NCBI RefSeq assembly: GCF_006874475.1
Contig: NZ_VIRM01000016.1
Coordinates: 78,466-142,465, forward strand
Direction: 5' to 3'
Source: Microbispora hainanensis
GTDB taxonomy: Bacteria; Actinomycetota; Actinomycetes; Streptosporangiales; Streptosporangiaceae
Length of the DNA stretch: 64,000 bases
Shown: piece after piece, positions 16,062-25,078 of the stretch
Position numbering within the stretch: the first letter of the stretch is position 1
How the letters are laid out: each line of letters starts with the position of its first letter
Position numbers and translations under genes: made by a program
Notes under the pieces: model-generated
The model's database searches: none
What the model saw: only the letters and a program-made list of their open reading frames with translations
Told to the model about the DNA's origin: nothing

Positions 16062-16976
16062 ATGACGAGCAGTCTGGAGGGGAAGGTCGCACTGGTGGCC
16101 GGGGCGACCCGGGGCGCCGGACGCGGCATCGCGGTCGAGCTGGGCGCGGCGGGGGCGACGGTCTACGTGACCGGCCGCAGCACCCGCGAGCGGCGCTCGG
16201 AGATGAACCGGCCGGAGACGATCGAGGAGACGGCGGAGCTGGTGACCGCCGCCGGCGGGCGGGGGATCGCCGTGCCGGTCGACCACCTCGACCGCGAGCA
16301 GGTGCGGGCTCTCGTGGAGCGGATCGACGCCGAGCAGGGCGGGCTCGACGTGCTGGTCAACGACATCTGGGGCGGCGAGCTGCTGTTCAGCTGGAGCGAC
16401 CGGCTCTGGGAGCACTCGCTCGACGACGGCCTGCGCATCCTGCGGCTGGCGATCGACACCCACATCATCACCAGCCACTACGCGCTGCCGCTGCTGATCC
16501 GCAGGCCGGGCGGTCTGGTGGTCGAGGTCACCGACGGCACGGCGGAATACAACGCCGCCAACTACCGCGTCTCGTTCTTCTACGACCTCGCGAAGACGTC
16601 CGTCAACCGCATGGCGTTCGCCCAGGCCAAGGAGCTGGCGCCGCACGGCGCGACCGCGGTGTCGCTCACGCCGGGCTGGCTGCGCTCGGAGCTCATGCTG
16701 GAGCACTTCGGCGTGACCGAGGCCAACTGGCGCGACGCGCTGGCCAAGCAGCCGCACTTCGCCATCTCCGAGACACCCGCCTTCGTGGGACGCGCGGTCG
16801 TGGCGCTGGCCGCCGACCCGGAGGTGAGCCGCTGGAACGGGCAGTCCCTGTCCAGCGGCCGGCTGGCCCAGGTGTACGGCTTCACCGATGTGGACGGCAG
16901 CCGCCCCGACTGCTGGCGCTACATGGTGGAGGTCCAGGACCCCGGCCGCCCCGCCGACGTCACCGGCTACCGATGA
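16062..16976 (+). CDS. SDR-family oxidoreductase
   Basis: A 304-residue classical-type short-chain dehydrogenase. Nucleotide loop GATRGAGRGIA (residues 13-23), the TGxxxGxG equivalent. Adenine-site strand VYVTGRSTRERRSE, suggesting NADP. Catalytic YDLAK (Y-xxx-K) and the PGWLRSELM region follow. The NNAG motif reads VNDIWGG, a variant found in a subgroup of longer SDRs. ATG 16062. It is convergent with the CE3 esterase, with a strong hairpin between. Confidence 0.88.
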   Translation: MTSSLEGKVALVAGATRGAGRGIAVELGAAGATVYVTGRSTRERRSEMNRPETIEETAELVTAAGGRGIAVPVDHLDREQVRALVERIDAEQGGLDVLVNDIWGGELLFSWSDRLWEHSLDDGLRILRLAIDTHIITSHYALPLLIRRPGGLVVEVTDGTAEYNAANYRVSFFYDLAKTSVNRMAFAQAKELAPHGATAVSLTPGWLRSELMLEHFGVTEANWRDALAKQPHFAISETPAFVGRAVVALAADPEVSRWNGQSLSSGRLAQVYGFTDVDGSRPDCWRYMVEVQDPGRPADVTGYR

Positions 16977-16982
16977 CGGAGC

Positions 16983-17017
16983 CGGTCCGGGCCGCCGCTT
17001 GGGGGCGGCCCGGACCG
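16983..17017. terminator. bidirectional hairpin terminator
   Basis: Fourteen-base perfect arms (CGGTCCGGGCCGCC and its complement) around a 7-base loop, six bases after the SDR stop and just past the esterase stop at 17025. Confidence 0.7.
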
Positions 17018-17024
17018 ATGGGGG

Positions 17025-18146
17025 TCAGGCGGTCGCGCAGGCGGGCGTGGGGGCCGAGTTGGCGGAGTTCCAGGAGGCGATGAAGCCGAAGGCGGTGCTC
17101 GCGCCGGCGCCGAGCGAGCCGTTCCAGCTCTCGTTCTTCACGGTCACGCTCGCCCCGCTCTGGGTGGCCTTGCCGCCCCACGCCTGGGTGACCTGCTGCC
17201 CGTTGGCGAAGGTCCAGGTCACGGTCCAGGCGCTGACGGGAGAGGTGCCGGTGTTCTTGACCGTGACCTCACCCTGGAAGCCGCCGCCCCACTGGTTGAT
17301 GATCGTGTAAGTCGCGCTGCAGCCCGAGGAACCGGACGACGGCGAGGGGGACGGAGACGGGGACGGGGACGGAGACCGGGTCGGGGCGGGAGACGGGGTC
17401 GGCGAGGGGCTGGGGCTGGGGCTGCGCGTCGGGCTCGGGCTGGGGGACGGCTGGACGCCGCTGAGCAGCGCCGACAGCGCCGGATACCACGTGTCCGCCA
17501 TCTTCTGGTTGCCGTTGTCGTTGGGGTGCACGCCGTCGTAGGTGTCCGTGCTCGTGCTGAAGCCCGTCCACTGGTCGACGACCACGATCGGGGAGGCCGT
17601 CGTGGTCTTCGAAGCGGCCCAGCCCGGGATCGCGTTGTTCAGGGCGACGGTTCGCTGGGCGCACTCGGGGCAGGTGCTCGGGTTCATCGGGATGATCTCG
17701 GCGACCAGGATCTTCATGTTCGGGTTGCTCGCCCGCATCTGGTCCACGAGCTTGCTGTAGGCCGCGAGGATCGTGCCGGTGGACCTGTTGCTCCACACGT
17801 CGTTGGTGCCGAAGTGCATCATCACGATGTCGGGACGGGTCGCCGAGAGCCAGCCCGGGAGCTGGTTCTGGTCGGCGACGTTCGTGACCAGGGCACCGCC
17901 GTGGCCCTCGTTGTCACCGTCGTGCGCCACCCCGCATCCCTGGGCGGGCAGCGTCCCGACCATGTCGATGTTGGTGAAGCCGCCGTTCTGCAGCTTGTTC
18001 CACAACAGGGCCCGCCAGCAGCCGGGCGACCCGGTGATCGAGTCGCCCAGAGGCATGATCCGCACCGCCGCCGCCTCGGCGGGCCGGGCGACGAGCAGCC
18101 CGAGGACCACGAGCAGGGCCGCCACCACCGCACTTCTCTTCGACAT
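17025..18146 (-). CDS. secreted CE3-type SGNH esterase with CBM2
   Basis: A 373-residue secreted enzyme. Signal peptide to about residue 25 (ending PAEA). SGNH/GDSL hydrolase domain of carbohydrate esterase family 3: RIMPLGDSITGSPGCWRALLW with the nucleophile Ser, HFGTNDVW (block III) and DGVHPND with the Asp/His pair. A long Ser/Pro repeat linker leads to a CBM2 domain (CSATYTIINQWGGGFQGEV through a final Ala-Thr-Ala). It probably deacetylates xylan while bound to cellulose. ATG 18146 with GGGAGAGA upstream. Confidence 0.9.
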   Translation of the reverse strand: MSKRSAVVAALLVVLGLLVARPAEAAAVRIMPLGDSITGSPGCWRALLWNKLQNGGFTNIDMVGTLPAQGCGVAHDGDNEGHGGALVTNVADQNQLPGWLSATRPDIVMMHFGTNDVWSNRSTGTILAAYSKLVDQMRASNPNMKILVAEIIPMNPSTCPECAQRTVALNNAIPGWAASKTTTASPIVVVDQWTGFSTSTDTYDGVHPNDNGNQKMADTWYPALSALLSGVQPSPSPSPTRSPSPSPSPTPSPAPTRSPSPSPSPSPSPSSGSSGCSATYTIINQWGGGFQGEVTVKNTGTSPVSAWTVTWTFANGQQVTQAWGGKATQSGASVTVKNESWNGSLGAGASTAFGFIASWNSANSAPTPACATA

Positions 18147-18435
18147 CGCGTCTCTCCCTCGTTCTGTCCGGCGCGATGGTAGAGAGCGCACTGTCGCCCG
18201 CCCTAGGGACGAGGCGCGGCAAAAGCCCTGACCAGCGGGGATGTATGTACGGTTCATCCGATGACGTGCCCGTCGGCGGTCGCGTCCCGGCGGCCGGTCG
18301 GATCCCGTCGAGCACACGAGGCGCAGCCGCCCCGGCTTCACCGCCTGCGGCGATGCCGGGTTCCACCTCGCCGCACGACCGAATATGCTGCACGTCGGTC
18401 TACTTTTCGCACGTCACCGAGAGGATTCGGTCCCC

Positions 18436-18528
18436 ATGTACAAGGAGTTCCTCGGCGAGGTCGTGGTGTGGCTGATTCCCATCGTCATCCTCGTGGGCAT
18501 CGCGCTGCTGGTGACCAGCCACGCCTGA
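18436..18528 (+). CDS. 30-residue single-pass membrane protein
   Basis: ATG 18436 to TGA 18526-18528, with GAGAGGA about 11 bases upstream. The product begins MYKEFLGE, has one hydrophobic helix (VVVWLIPIVILVGIALLV) and ends TSHA. A perfect 10-bp stem with a T run follows within 17 bases, so the unit has its own terminator. Single-gene layout, ribosome site and amphipathic head support a real small protein. No family is recognised; role unknown. Confidence 0.6.
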   Translation: MYKEFLGEVVVWLIPIVILVGIALLVTSHA

Positions 18529-18544
18529 CGACACGTCCTGAGGA

Positions 18545-18579
18545 GGGCCGGGCCGCGAGGCCCGGCCCTTCCCTTTTTT
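18545..18579 (+). terminator. Rho-independent terminator
   Basis: GGGCCGGGCC (18545-18554), loop GCGA, GGCCCGGCCC (18559-18568), then a pyrimidine tract ending in six T. It is the most canonical intrinsic terminator in the window and lies just after the 30-residue ORF. Confidence 0.85.
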
Positions 18580-18737
18580 CCGGCAGGCCAAACCCGTCTC
18601 GACCGACAAATCTGGCTATTGGCGGCATCTAGGGCGACACACCCATAAAGGCATCACTGACCTGCAATGTTGATCAATCGGAGTGGATCATGTGATACTT
18701 CGCGAATTGGCGTGATCGTCAGGTGGGGAGCAGACCG

Positions 18738-20093
18738 GTGGCCGTAGACGTTGGTCGCAATTCAGCGCGAAATGCGGACGTTCTTCCCTTCTATCGGTTC
18801 CTCGCGAAGCACTCTCGCGATCCGGTCTCCGCCTTCGAGGAGGCCGGCAGGCAGGCCGGTGGCAGGCTCGTCCGGCTCAACGTGGGGCCGTTCCGGCCCT
18901 ATCTGGTGACACATCCGGACCATGTTCAGCACGTGCTGCGGACCAACCAGCCCAACTATGTCCGAGAGGGGATGTTCTGGGATCCGCTGGTCCCGTTGCT
19001 CGGTGGGGGGATCCTGTCCGACGGCGAGACCTGGCAGGAGAGCCGCAGGGTCCTGCAGCCCCTGTTCACCGCGAAGTACGTCGACTCGCTGACCGAGCGC
19101 ATGGCCGAGATCCTTGCCGAGCAGATCGACGCTGTCGTGCGTCCCGGGGAACCTTTCGACGTCGTCGACGGGATCTCGGCCATCGTCCATCCGACGATCG
19201 TGCGGCTCTTCTTCGGCGACCGGATCACCAGGGACGACATCGCCCGGCTCATTCCCGCGTACGAGGTGGCGGTGACGGCCACGTGGCCGCGCCTGCTGAT
19301 GCCGTTCGTCCCGAGGACGATGCCGCTGCCGGGTGACCGGCCTTTCCGCCGGTCCATCGAGACGATCAACACCGTGGTCTATCCCCGGGTGCACGAGGCC
19401 CGCCGCACGGCGGAGGAGGGCAAGGACGTGGTCTCGGCGATCTGCCGCGCCCGCGCGGACGAACCCGGCGAGGTGGGGGACCGGCGGATCAGGGACGACA
19501 TGGTCAGCATGCACGGCGCGTCCACCGAGACCTCGGCGACGGCGCTCACGTGGGTGTGGGTCGCGCTCGACGCGCATCCCGAGCTGGCGGCGAAGATCTA
19601 CACGGAACTCGACGAGGTGGTCGGGACGGACCCGGTGCAGCCGTCTCATCTGCCCGAGCTGCGCTACCTGAAGATGTTCCTGTCCGAACTGGTGCGCCTG
19701 TATCCGCCGGGCTGGATCCTGCCGCGGCAGGCGGTGAAGGACGACGAGATCGACGGGGTCATGATCAAGGCCGGGTCCACGGTGATGCTCAGCCCTTACC
19801 TCACGCACCGGCTTGAGGAGTTCTGGGAGCGGCCGACCGAGTTCGACCCCGAGCGCTTCGCACCGGGCATGGAGCGGCGGCACCGCTGGTCGTACTTCCC
19901 GTTCGGCGGCGGCCCCCACCAGTGCCTGGGGCAGCACCTGTTCATGATGGAGGCGCAGTTGCTCATGGCGGGCCTGTTGAGCCGCTACCGGCCTGTGCTC
20001 ACCGCGTCGAGGCCGGTCAGGCCGCGGCTCGCCTCCTCTCTGCGGCCGAACCAGAAGGTGAAACTCACGCTGGTCGAGCGTGCCCGCACATGA
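18738..20093 (+). CDS. cytochrome P450 of the diterpenoid cluster
   Basis: A 451-residue P450 from GTG 18738, chosen because GGGGAG lies seven bases upstream; GTG 18723 is also in frame. Heme loop FPFGGGPHQCLGQHL with the thiolate Cys. ExxR helix: ELVRL, with PPGWILPRQ after it. I-helix reads MHGASTETSATALTW: the acid-Thr pair is kept but the usual Ala-Gly before it is altered. It overlaps the next gene by four bases (ATGA). Context says it oxidises the diterpene scaffold made by the two cyclases downstream. No ferredoxin gene is nearby, so redox partners come from elsewhere. Confidence 0.9.
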   Translation: MAVDVGRNSARNADVLPFYRFLAKHSRDPVSAFEEAGRQAGGRLVRLNVGPFRPYLVTHPDHVQHVLRTNQPNYVREGMFWDPLVPLLGGGILSDGETWQESRRVLQPLFTAKYVDSLTERMAEILAEQIDAVVRPGEPFDVVDGISAIVHPTIVRLFFGDRITRDDIARLIPAYEVAVTATWPRLLMPFVPRTMPLPGDRPFRRSIETINTVVYPRVHEARRTAEEGKDVVSAICRARADEPGEVGDRRIRDDMVSMHGASTETSATALTWVWVALDAHPELAAKIYTELDEVVGTDPVQPSHLPELRYLKMFLSELVRLYPPGWILPRQAVKDDEIDGVMIKAGSTVMLSPYLTHRLEEFWERPTEFDPERFAPGMERRHRWSYFPFGGGPHQCLGQHLFMMEAQLLMAGLLSRYRPVLTASRPVRPRLASSLRPNQKVKLTLVERART

Positions 20094-20986
20094 TCATCGA
20101 GCACATCGCCAGGCAGGAGACGGCTCTCGCCGCGGATCTGGGCAGGACATGCGCGCTCGCCGCGCGGTGCCAGCGGGACCTGCAGGCCGGCGCCGCGGCG
20201 TACGGCGAGTTGTTCCCGGCCAGGCCGTTCGATCCGGCGTTCTTCGCCGCTTTGTCGATGGTCACCGCGTTCGGCTCGCCCTGGGCGTCTCCCGACGAGC
20301 TGCGCGCGGTCGGCCGCGCGTCGCTGTGGATCTTCGCGGTCGACCGCCTGGTGGACGAGGTAGCGGGATCGCGCGCGGAGGTGGAGGCGCTGGTCGCCGA
20401 GTGCCTCGCGGCGGCCGAGACGGGCCCGGCCGGGGACGCCCCCGCCGTGGTGCGCTTTCTCACCGATCTGCGGGACGGCCTGTCGGCGGCGCCCGCGTTC
20501 GCCGGCCTGAGGCCGGTCTGGCTCGACCGGCTCCGGCGGACGCTGCGTGGGATGGTCCGCGAGTGGCGCTGGAAGGAGGAGGGAGCGCCGGTCTCGCTGG
20601 ACGAGTACCTCGACGGCGCGGACGGTTGCGGATCCTCCTTCGTGAACCTGTCCCACTGGATCAGGACGGGAGACTCCTGGACGACCGCACACATCGACGA
20701 GCTCCTGTCGGTCAGTGACGAGGTGCAGCGCTACCTGCGCCTGCTCAACGACCTGGCCACCCGGGAACGGGAGCGCGGCCAGGGCGACGTCAACGCGCTG
20801 GCCTTCGGCGCCGGCGTCGCGGAGGTGACCGCGCGCATGAACGAGATCCGCGACCGCTGCCTGACCCTTCTCGAACCCGTGCGGCAGCGCAGCCCGCGCG
20901 CCGCGGCCTACCTCGAACGACAGATCGGTTTCAACACGGGCTTCTACGGGCTCGTGGACTATTGGGGCGAGTTTGAACGTGCGTGA
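20090..20986 (+). CDS. class I terpene cyclase (diterpene synthase-like)
   Basis: A 298-residue all-alpha terpene synthase. The metal-binding triad is complete: N220-D221, T224 and E228 in NDLATRERERG (NSE motif), and an aspartate-rich motif D85-R-L-V-D89-E90 in FAVDRLVDE, a DxxxD form. The ATG overlaps the P450 stop (ATGA). Given the class II cyclase immediately downstream, it most likely ionises the cyclised bicyclic diphosphate (for example a copalyl-type product), but a prenyl-diphosphate sesquiterpene activity is not excluded. Shorter than most bacterial sesquiterpene synthases. Confidence 0.8.
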   Translation: MIIEHIARQETALAADLGRTCALAARCQRDLQAGAAAYGELFPARPFDPAFFAALSMVTAFGSPWASPDELRAVGRASLWIFAVDRLVDEVAGSRAEVEALVAECLAAAETGPAGDAPAVVRFLTDLRDGLSAAPAFAGLRPVWLDRLRRTLRGMVREWRWKEEGAPVSLDEYLDGADGCGSSFVNLSHWIRTGDSWTTAHIDELLSVSDEVQRYLRLLNDLATRERERGQGDVNALAFGAGVAEVTARMNEIRDRCLTLLEPVRQRSPRAAAYLERQIGFNTGFYGLVDYWGEFERA

Positions 20987-22559
20987 TGCCTTCCTGGACG
21001 AGCAGCCGGACGTGGCGGTGGCCGCGGGCGAGTTGATGCGGGATCTGATGTCCCGGCCCTGGGGGCAGGTGTCCCCGTCCGTGTACGAGACCGGGCGGCT
21101 CGTCACCCTGGCCCCCTGGCTGCTGGGCCACGACGAGCGGGTGGCGTACCTGCTCGCCACGCAGCGGCCCGACGGTTCATGGGGCGTGCCCGACGGCTAT
21201 GGCCTGGTTCCCACCCTGAGTGCCACCGAGGGGTTGCTGTCGGTCCTCGCCAGGGGCGACCACAACGAGGACCGGGATGCCCTGATCGACGCGGTCCGGG
21301 GCGGGCTCGGCGTGTTGTCCGGCTGGCTGGCGGAGACGGCGGTCGCCGCTCTGCCCGACACCCCCGCGATCGAGATCATCGTGCCGGCGCTCGTGTCGCT
21401 CATCAACGCGCACCTGGACGGTCTGGACGCGTGCGGGATCGACCGTCTGCCGATCCCCGAGGGAATGAGCGAGGGGCCGCTCACCCTGATCAGGAAGCGC
21501 CTGGAGTCCGGCGCCGCCCTGCCGGACAAGCTCCTGCACGCGCTGGAGGTGGCCGGAGGATCCGCGGCCAGTGCCCCGGCCGTCTGCCCGACCTCGATCG
21601 GCACGGTCGGAGCCTCGCCGGCGGCGACCGCGGCATGGCTGAGCGGCACCGAGCTGCCCGATCCCGGGCACCATGCCCGGCGTTACCTGGAGGCGGTGGC
21701 GCTGCGACACGGCGGCCCGGTGCCGGTGGGCCTGCCGATCACGGTGTTCGAACGCGGCTGGGTGTTGAGCTGGCTCGCCCGCTCGGGCATCCGCTTCGAC
21801 GTGCCGCCGGAGATGCTGGCCGATCTCCGCGCGGCCATCGGTCCCGAAGGCACGCCCGCCGGTGCGGGACTGCCGCCCGACGCCGACACCACCTCGGTCG
21901 CGCTGTACGCGCTGGCGCTGCTCGGCATGCCGTACGAGCCGGACAGCCTGTGGGCCTTCGAGACGCCGACGCACTTCTGCACCTGGCAGGGCGAGGAGGG
22001 CTCCTCGGTCAGTGTGAACGCTCACGTACTGGACGCCTTCGGCCAGTACGCGGCGGCTCGGCCCGAGCAGGCGCCCCGCTACGCCGTGGTGCTGGCCAGG
22101 ATCGCCGCCTGGCTGCGCGAGCGGCAGCGGGCCGATGGAAGCTGGGACGACCGCTGGCACGCTTCGCCCTACTACGCGACGGTCTCCTGCGCGCTCGCGC
22201 TGCACGAGTTCGGCGGGCCGGAATCCGCGGCCGCGGTGCGGTCGGCCGTACGGTGGGCGCTGGACACCCAGCGCGAGGACGGCTCATGGGGCCGGTGGGG
22301 CGGCACGGCCGAGGAGACGGCGTACGCCATGCAGCTCCTGCTGATGACCGGCCCGTCGGCCGGAGACGGAGCCCGCGCCGAGGCGGTGCGGCGGGGGTAC
22401 CGCTATCTGCTGCGCTCCGCCGACCCGGCGGACGGACCGGCGCTCTGGCACGACAAGGACCTCTACCTGCCCCTGGCGGTCGTCCGGGCGGCCGTGCTCG
22501 CCGCCCTGCACCTCGCACAGGCCAGTGGACTTGTTGTCCAACAAGCCGGTCAACTATGA
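20973..22559 (+). CDS. class II diterpene cyclase
   Basis: A 528-residue protein with the beta-gamma double alpha-barrel fold of class II cyclases. Acid motif D303-A-D305-T306-T307: the catalytic middle Asp is present, while the fourth DxDD position is Thr. QW-type repeats: QRPDGSWG (residues 65-72), RQRADGSWDDRW and TQREDGSWGRW. It would protonate geranylgeranyl diphosphate to a bicyclic diphosphate (Rv3377c/CldB-like chemistry). TTG 20973 or GTG 20979 start; either overlaps the class I gene. No GGPP synthase is present in the window. Confidence 0.85.
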   Translation: MNVRDAFLDEQPDVAVAAGELMRDLMSRPWGQVSPSVYETGRLVTLAPWLLGHDERVAYLLATQRPDGSWGVPDGYGLVPTLSATEGLLSVLARGDHNEDRDALIDAVRGGLGVLSGWLAETAVAALPDTPAIEIIVPALVSLINAHLDGLDACGIDRLPIPEGMSEGPLTLIRKRLESGAALPDKLLHALEVAGGSAASAPAVCPTSIGTVGASPAATAAWLSGTELPDPGHHARRYLEAVALRHGGPVPVGLPITVFERGWVLSWLARSGIRFDVPPEMLADLRAAIGPEGTPAGAGLPPDADTTSVALYALALLGMPYEPDSLWAFETPTHFCTWQGEEGSSVSVNAHVLDAFGQYAAARPEQAPRYAVVLARIAAWLRERQRADGSWDDRWHASPYYATVSCALALHEFGGPESAAAVRSAVRWALDTQREDGSWGRWGGTAEETAYAMQLLLMTGPSAGDGARAEAVRRGYRYLLRSADPADGPALWHDKDLYLPLAVVRAAVLAALHLAQASGLVVQQAGQL

Positions 22560-22762
22560 TCACCTGGGCTAATCTAAATTTCGCTTTATTCGGACATGCC
22601 CTGACGGGATTCTGCGGGTTGAGCGGTTTTCCAGCCCTTTGCTAGGGTGGCGCGAGGCGCGGCGCGGTCTTTTCGCTGGGCAGTCCGGGCTGCCCTAAAC
22701 GGCGGGCGATTGTTAATGGCCGGTAAACGCGCTGTTAGGGCGTTCTGACTTCGCTGGGTGGT

Positions 22763-25078
22763 ATGTCTATGCGCTTCCGGAATTCGCGTGTGCGAACCAA
22801 GGTCGCAGCCCTGCTGGTGTCACTGACCGCTCTGTGGGCGTTCGCGGCCTGGGTCACCGTCCGGGAGGGCGTCAACCTCATCTGGGCCACCACCATCGAC
22901 AGCGGGGTCGCGCAGCCGAGCGAGCCGTTGCTGCTGGAACTGCAGCGCGAGCGCCGGCTGTCGGTGACCCGCGTCGGCGATCCCACCCGGGTGCTGCGCA
23001 AGGAACTGCAGGACCAGCGCGCCCGCACCGACGCCGCGATAAGCGTCTTCAGGGAGTCGGCCAGGAGCGACAGGGTCAGCCTCGCGGCCGGTGACGCGCT
23101 GATGATGCGCCTGAACGACACGCTGCGGCGGCTGGACGGTCTGCGTCAGACCCGGTCGGCCATCGACGCCGGGCGCCTCGACCGGGTGCGGACGGAGGAC
23201 GCCTACAGCGACGTCATCGACTCCTTCGACGCGATGTACGGCGCGGTCGCCACGCTTGACGACGCCACGCTCGCCAAGGACGGCCGCACGCTGTCAGCCA
23301 TGAGCCGGGCACGTGAACTGCTGGCTCGTGAGGACGCGATGATCGCCGGGGTCTTCGCCGAGGGCCGGTTCACCGAGCAGGACCACCGGCAGTTCACCCA
23401 GCTGGTGGGGATCGCCCGGTTCGAGCTCGACCGGACCGCCGCCGACCTGCCGCCGGCCGACCGCGCTGCCGTGGACAAGTGGAGGAAGTCGCCGTCGGCG
23501 ACGACTCTCCGTAACCTCGAAGACCAGCTCTCGCTGAGCAGGCAGGCCGGCCGTCCGCCGATGGTGACGGAGACGCAGTGGCGGGGCGCCGCGGAAGCGG
23601 CGTTGATCTCGCTGCAGAAGGTGATCATCGACGCGGGTGACGCGCTGGTCGAACGGGCCATCCCGGTCGCCGTCGCCGTCTTCGCCCGCCTCCTGCTGGC
23701 CGGTGTGCTCGGCCTCGTGGCGGTCATCGCGTCGATCATCCTGTCGATCACCACGGCCCGTGCCCTGGTGCGCCAGCTGGAGAAGCTGCGCGAGGCCGCG
23801 CTCGAACTCGCCAACGAACGGCTGCCCGGAGTGGTCGCCCGCCTCGCCCAGGGCGAGAAGGTCGACGTCAAGGCCGAGGCGCCGCCGCTCGACTTCGGGC
23901 CCGACGTCATCGGCCAGGTGGGTGCGGCGTTCAACACGGTGCAGGAGACCGCCATCCGCACCGCCGTCGAGGAGGCCCAGCTCCGGCAGAGCATCCGTGA
24001 CATCCTGCTCAGCCTCGCCCGGCGCACGCAGTCGCTGGTGCACCGCCAGCTCACCCTGCTCGACGTGATGGAGCGGCGCGAGTCGGACCCGGCCGAGCTG
24101 AAGGACCTGTTCCGCATCGACCACCTCGCCACCCGCATGCGGCGCAACGCGGAGAACCTCATCGTGTTGTCCGGGGCGTCCCCCGCCCGCGCCTGGCGGC
24201 GCTCGGTGCCGATGGTCGACGTCGTACGCGGCGCGCTGGCCGAGGTCGAGGACTACACCCGCGTCACCGTGATGCCGATGGGGGAGATCGCGCTCCTCGG
24301 ACGCGCGGTGGGCGACGTCATCCACCTGCTCGCCGAGCTGATCGAGAACGCCGTGTCGTTCTCCCCGCCGTACACGATGGTGCAGGTGGGCGGCCAGGTG
24401 GTGGCCAGCGGCTACGCGATCGAGATCGAGGACCGCGGCCTCGGGATGACCGCCGAGGACCTCGACGCGACCAACCAGCGGATCGCCGACCCGCCCGAGT
24501 TCAACCTGTCGAGCACTGCCCGGCTCGGTCTGTACGTCGTCAGCCGCCTGGCCGAGCGGCACGGGATCAAGGTCTCGCTCAAGGCGTCGCCTTACGGCGG
24601 CACGACCGCGGTCGTGCTGCTGCCGCGGGACCTCGTCATCGAGGGCGGGGAGGACCTGCCCGAGGAGGAGACCGAGTCCGGCCTCCCGCGGCGCGGGGCC
24701 GGCTCCCGGAAGATCGCGCTCGTCGGCGCGCCCGAGGCGGTCCCCGAACCAGTTCAGGAGGTGGTTCCCGTGCCGAGGGCTCCCGAGCCGCCCAGGCCCC
24801 TGCAGAGCGTCCCACCACCGTCCGGCGGCGCCGATCCAGGTCCCGACGGGTCCGCGCCCTCGTCCGGGTTCACCCCGTCGGGCCTGCCCTTCCGGGTGCC
24901 GCAGGCCAACCTCGCCCCCGCGCTCGCCGAGGAGTCGAGGAACGCCGACGAGGCGGACGACCAGGAGGACCGCTCGCCGGAGGACATCCGTAAGATCATG
25001 GGCTCGTTCCAGTCGGGAACGAGGCGCGGCAGATCCGAGGCCGCGAAGTTGCTGGGCGACGAGGAGGACAACCTGTGA
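22763..25078 (+). CDS. cvnA: conservon sensor kinase with NIT domain
   Basis: A 771-residue CvnA-type sensor. One membrane segment near residue 15-32, a periplasmic helical NIT (nitrate/nitrite-sensing) domain to about residue 290, a second segment (LLLAGVLGLVAVIASIILSI) with HAMP-like linker, and a dimerisation region RIDHLATRMRRNAENL. The HATPase domain has ELIENAVSFSPP (N box) and DRGLGM (G1). A Pro-rich tail ends the chain. Conservon kinases act with cvnBCD, like a eukaryote-style membrane signal complex. It overlaps cvnB by four bases. Confidence 0.92.
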   Translation: MSMRFRNSRVRTKVAALLVSLTALWAFAAWVTVREGVNLIWATTIDSGVAQPSEPLLLELQRERRLSVTRVGDPTRVLRKELQDQRARTDAAISVFRESARSDRVSLAAGDALMMRLNDTLRRLDGLRQTRSAIDAGRLDRVRTEDAYSDVIDSFDAMYGAVATLDDATLAKDGRTLSAMSRARELLAREDAMIAGVFAEGRFTEQDHRQFTQLVGIARFELDRTAADLPPADRAAVDKWRKSPSATTLRNLEDQLSLSRQAGRPPMVTETQWRGAAEAALISLQKVIIDAGDALVERAIPVAVAVFARLLLAGVLGLVAVIASIILSITTARALVRQLEKLREAALELANERLPGVVARLAQGEKVDVKAEAPPLDFGPDVIGQVGAAFNTVQETAIRTAVEEAQLRQSIRDILLSLARRTQSLVHRQLTLLDVMERRESDPAELKDLFRIDHLATRMRRNAENLIVLSGASPARAWRRSVPMVDVVRGALAEVEDYTRVTVMPMGEIALLGRAVGDVIHLLAELIENAVSFSPPYTMVQVGGQVVASGYAIEIEDRGLGMTAEDLDATNQRIADPPEFNLSSTARLGLYVVSRLAERHGIKVSLKASPYGGTTAVVLLPRDLVIEGGEDLPEEETESGLPRRGAGSRKIALVGAPEAVPEPVQEVVPVPRAPEPPRPLQSVPPPSGGADPGPDGSAPSSGFTPSGLPFRVPQANLAPALAEESRNADEADDQEDRSPEDIRKIMGSFQSGTRRGRSEAAKLLGDEEDNL

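Noticed and set aside
18660..18720. TGATCA-type repeats as an operator for the diterpene operon
   Set aside because: Half-sites are irregular in spacing and orientation; no convincing palindrome.
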